Positions 4,215 through 5,714 of a stretch of 5,714 bases of DNA are shown here, one piece after another; positions within the stretch are counted from its first letter, which is position 1; every line of letters begins with the position of its first letter. The notes under the pieces were generated by a model. It did no database searches, was not told where the DNA came from, and saw only the letters and a list, made by a program, of their open reading frames with translations. Source of the DNA: Candidatus Dojkabacteria bacterium (GTDB taxonomy: Bacteria > Patescibacteriota > Dojkabacteria > SC72); contig JAAZIL010000039.1 in assembly GCA_012800885.1 (NCBI GenBank), positions 1-5,714 of the forward strand, read 5' to 3'. Made by a program: the position numbers and the translations under genes.

Positions 4215-5714
4215 TTTCTCTGTTTATTATTTTTTATAACATAGTATACAGCGATATTAAGAAAAATAAAGAAAAGAATTGATATAGCTTTTGAGAGAAT
4301 ATTTAGAGCTTTGTAATCTTTAAGTGTTTCTAAATTGTATTCTACATATTCTTTCTCTATAGCATAGGTACCACTCTCAATATTAAGAGATGCAAACATA
4401 TCATCTAAGATGGCAGAGGCTGGTATATTGAATTTAATATTATGAGTTTGGCCTGGAAGAAGAATGGTTTCAGTATTATTCTCTATATAATCAATATAGT
4501 CAGATAGATTAGGATTAGATTCAACAATTAGGAAATTATCAAGTATAGTATTACCAGTATTTTTTGTAATAATAGATCCAGAGAGATACGGATTAGAGAT
4601 AGTATAAGGTTCTAATGAGAAGTAGCTTTCAACAGAGTGTTTTAATTCAATTTCTTCATCTATTAACTCTATCTTCAACTCTTCTGGACTAAAAAAAGGA
4701 AGTTTAGGGAGATTGGGGTTAGTATACCTGTAAATAATAGCGATATGATCCTGCATCTCTCTTTTTAGTAAAGAGATATTGGAATAATCTTCTAAGAAAG
4801 GGTCCAAGATAAGCCAATCTTTCTGAACTTCATCATAGTATTCAACCCAGTGGTGATATATGCCCTCTGGATGATAATTGGAGATGTTTGTAATATATCC
4901 AAGTACTAATCTAGATGGGATATCGTAGTATCTCAGAAGCGCTATTAAAGCATCAGAGTAATCTTCGCTTGTACAGATATCTTGTTTAAGGAGTACTTCT
5001 TCTCCACCAAGCCTTTCAGAGCCCAGAAGAGACCCTATTGTGTCAGTGTTAGGTTTTAATACATTAATGACATACTTGTATATACTAGTGTATAGGATCT
5101 CTTTTTCATCATTACTCTGTAATTGAGAAATAGAGGAGAATGTCTCTGGTAGCTTTAATCCAGAATTTTCGAGATACTTATTTATCTGTTTTGCAAGTGA
5201 AATATTGTTAATTTTCCATAAATTACTAGTAGGGATATCAATTATTAAGGGTTTTGTGTACTGAGTTTTATTCATTAGAATATATCCTTCAATCTCAATA
5301 TCCATACTGCTTAAAGGAGCGAGTGAGTACTGAAGGATATAGTTATTATCGGCATCTCTGTAAGCTCTATCTGGTTCTGGTGAATAGCTCTCTATTACTA
5401 TATGTTGGTAGCTATTGTTAAGAGGAAGTTTAATATCAGAGAGCAATATCTCTTCTGAAGAATTAAGTAAATTTTTGCTTATTTTAAACCTATAGGTAAT
5501 ATTACTCCCAATAGACATATTTATTCTCTCTGCTTGTGGTGTTCCAGTTATAATCTCTGTTTTATCCCCTTTTGTATTGACACTATTAATTGGAGTAGAA
5601 CTCCATGAAATTAAACCGAGTGAAGAAGGGTAGGTAAAGGAGAAAGTCCTTACCTGTGTGTCAAGAACACTAGATAGTAAGGAGAGAGAATTACCTTCAG
5701 TAACAGTAGAGTAA
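4211..5714 (-). CDS. Transglutaminase-like surface protein with C-terminal membrane anchor (5' end outside window)
   Basis: The frame stays open from the TGA at 4213-4211 to the right edge, so the gene starts outside the window. The ATG at 5518-5516 is internal, since 65 further in-frame codons with sensible protein-like content precede it. At least 500 residues are visible (numbered here from the edge). Residues ~70-145 are a beta-rich segment (LPLNNSYQHIVIES, SPEPDRAYRDADNN) typical of regions before transglutaminase-like domains. The domain itself covers ~215-310: SEDYSDALIALLR, DIPSRLVLGY, GIYHHWVEYY, DWLILDPF. His287 and Asp304 fit the triad, but the position of the catalytic Cys is Ser249 (codon 4969-4967), with Cys247 (4975-4973) two residues before. 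A second beta-sandwich (~365-435), a transmembrane helix (~471-491, bases about 4303-4241) and the tail KNNKQRK follow. Most of the protein should be extracytoplasmic. It heads a three-gene operon through a GTGA overlap. Confidence 0.9.
   Translation of the reverse strand, partial: YSTVTEGNSLSLLSSVLDTQVRTFSFTYPSSLGLISWSSTPINSVNTKGDKTEIITGTPQAERINMSIGSNITYRFKISKNLLNSSEEILLSDIKLPLNNSYQHIVIESYSPEPDRAYRDADNNYILQYSLAPLSSMDIEIEGYILMNKTQYTKPLIIDIPTSNLWKINNISLAKQINKYLENSGLKLPETFSSISQLQSNDEKEILYTSIYKYVINVLKPNTDTIGSLLGSERLGGEEVLLKQDICTSEDYSDALIALLRYYDIPSRLVLGYITNISNYHPEGIYHHWVEYYDEVQKDWLILDPFLEDYSNISLLKREMQDHIAIIYRYTNPNLPKLPFFSPEELKIELIDEEIELKHSVESYFSLEPYTISNPYLSGSIITKNTGNTILDNFLIVESNPNLSDYIDYIENNTETILLPGQTHNIKFNIPASAILDDMFASLNIESGTYAIEKEYVEYNLETLKDYKALNILSKAISILFFIFLNIAVYYVIKNNKQRK

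Noticed and set aside
1..5714. Mobile elements, CRISPR arrays or integration at the tRNA
   Set aside because: I saw no direct repeat of a tRNA end, no spaced repeats, no transposase or integrase, and no change in base composition at the tRNA boundary.

Overview
This is an AT-rich, tightly packed bacterial window. It has no gap over 100 bp between genes, 4-nt start/stop overlaps within one operon, two short convergent tail-to-tail overlaps, almost no recognisable Shine-Dalgarno sequences, and short membrane-anchored proteins of unknown function. That style best fits a reduced genome of the Patescibacteria (Candidate Phyla Radiation); I cannot name the class. UGA acts as a stop in the -strand operon (stops at 3798-3800 and 4211-4213) and the tRNA-Gly reads GGA. 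The code is therefore probably standard, not the UGA=Gly code of Absconditabacteria/Gracilibacteria.

Left half, housekeeping. A fragment of an upstream + strand gene, a membrane anchor with a basic tail, ends at 83 and overlaps the 3' end of gpmI (66-1598, -). That gene encodes a full-length cofactor-independent phosphoglycerate mutase with all catalytic and metal-binding residues. A short divergent promoter region (1599-1682) separates it from rplS (1683-2138, +), ribosomal protein L19 with an unusual acidic C-terminal tail. A tRNA-Gly(TCC) follows six bases later (2145-2217).

Middle, a small regulator-type pair on the + strand. A protein with a DUF4214-like helical segment and a coiled coil (2310-2861) is directly abutted by an Xre-family helix-turn-helix protein (2862-3179). 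A perfect TATAAT box lies six bases before the first gene's ATG, so its mRNA is probably leaderless.

Right half, a -strand cell-envelope operon transcribed from beyond the right edge. It holds a large transglutaminase-like surface protein with a C-terminal anchor (4211 to beyond 5714, start not in the window). Next are a small membrane-anchored protein with a HEPN-like RN-DIV-H motif (3798-4214, GTG start) and a secreted, C-terminally anchored beta-sandwich protein (3160-3801). The first two junctions are 4-nt overlaps, so the three are almost certainly co-translated. The transglutaminase-like domain keeps the His and Asp of the triad but has Ser where the nucleophilic Cys is expected, with a Cys two residues earlier. 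This operon is the least ordinary part of the window and the best candidate for an undescribed system.
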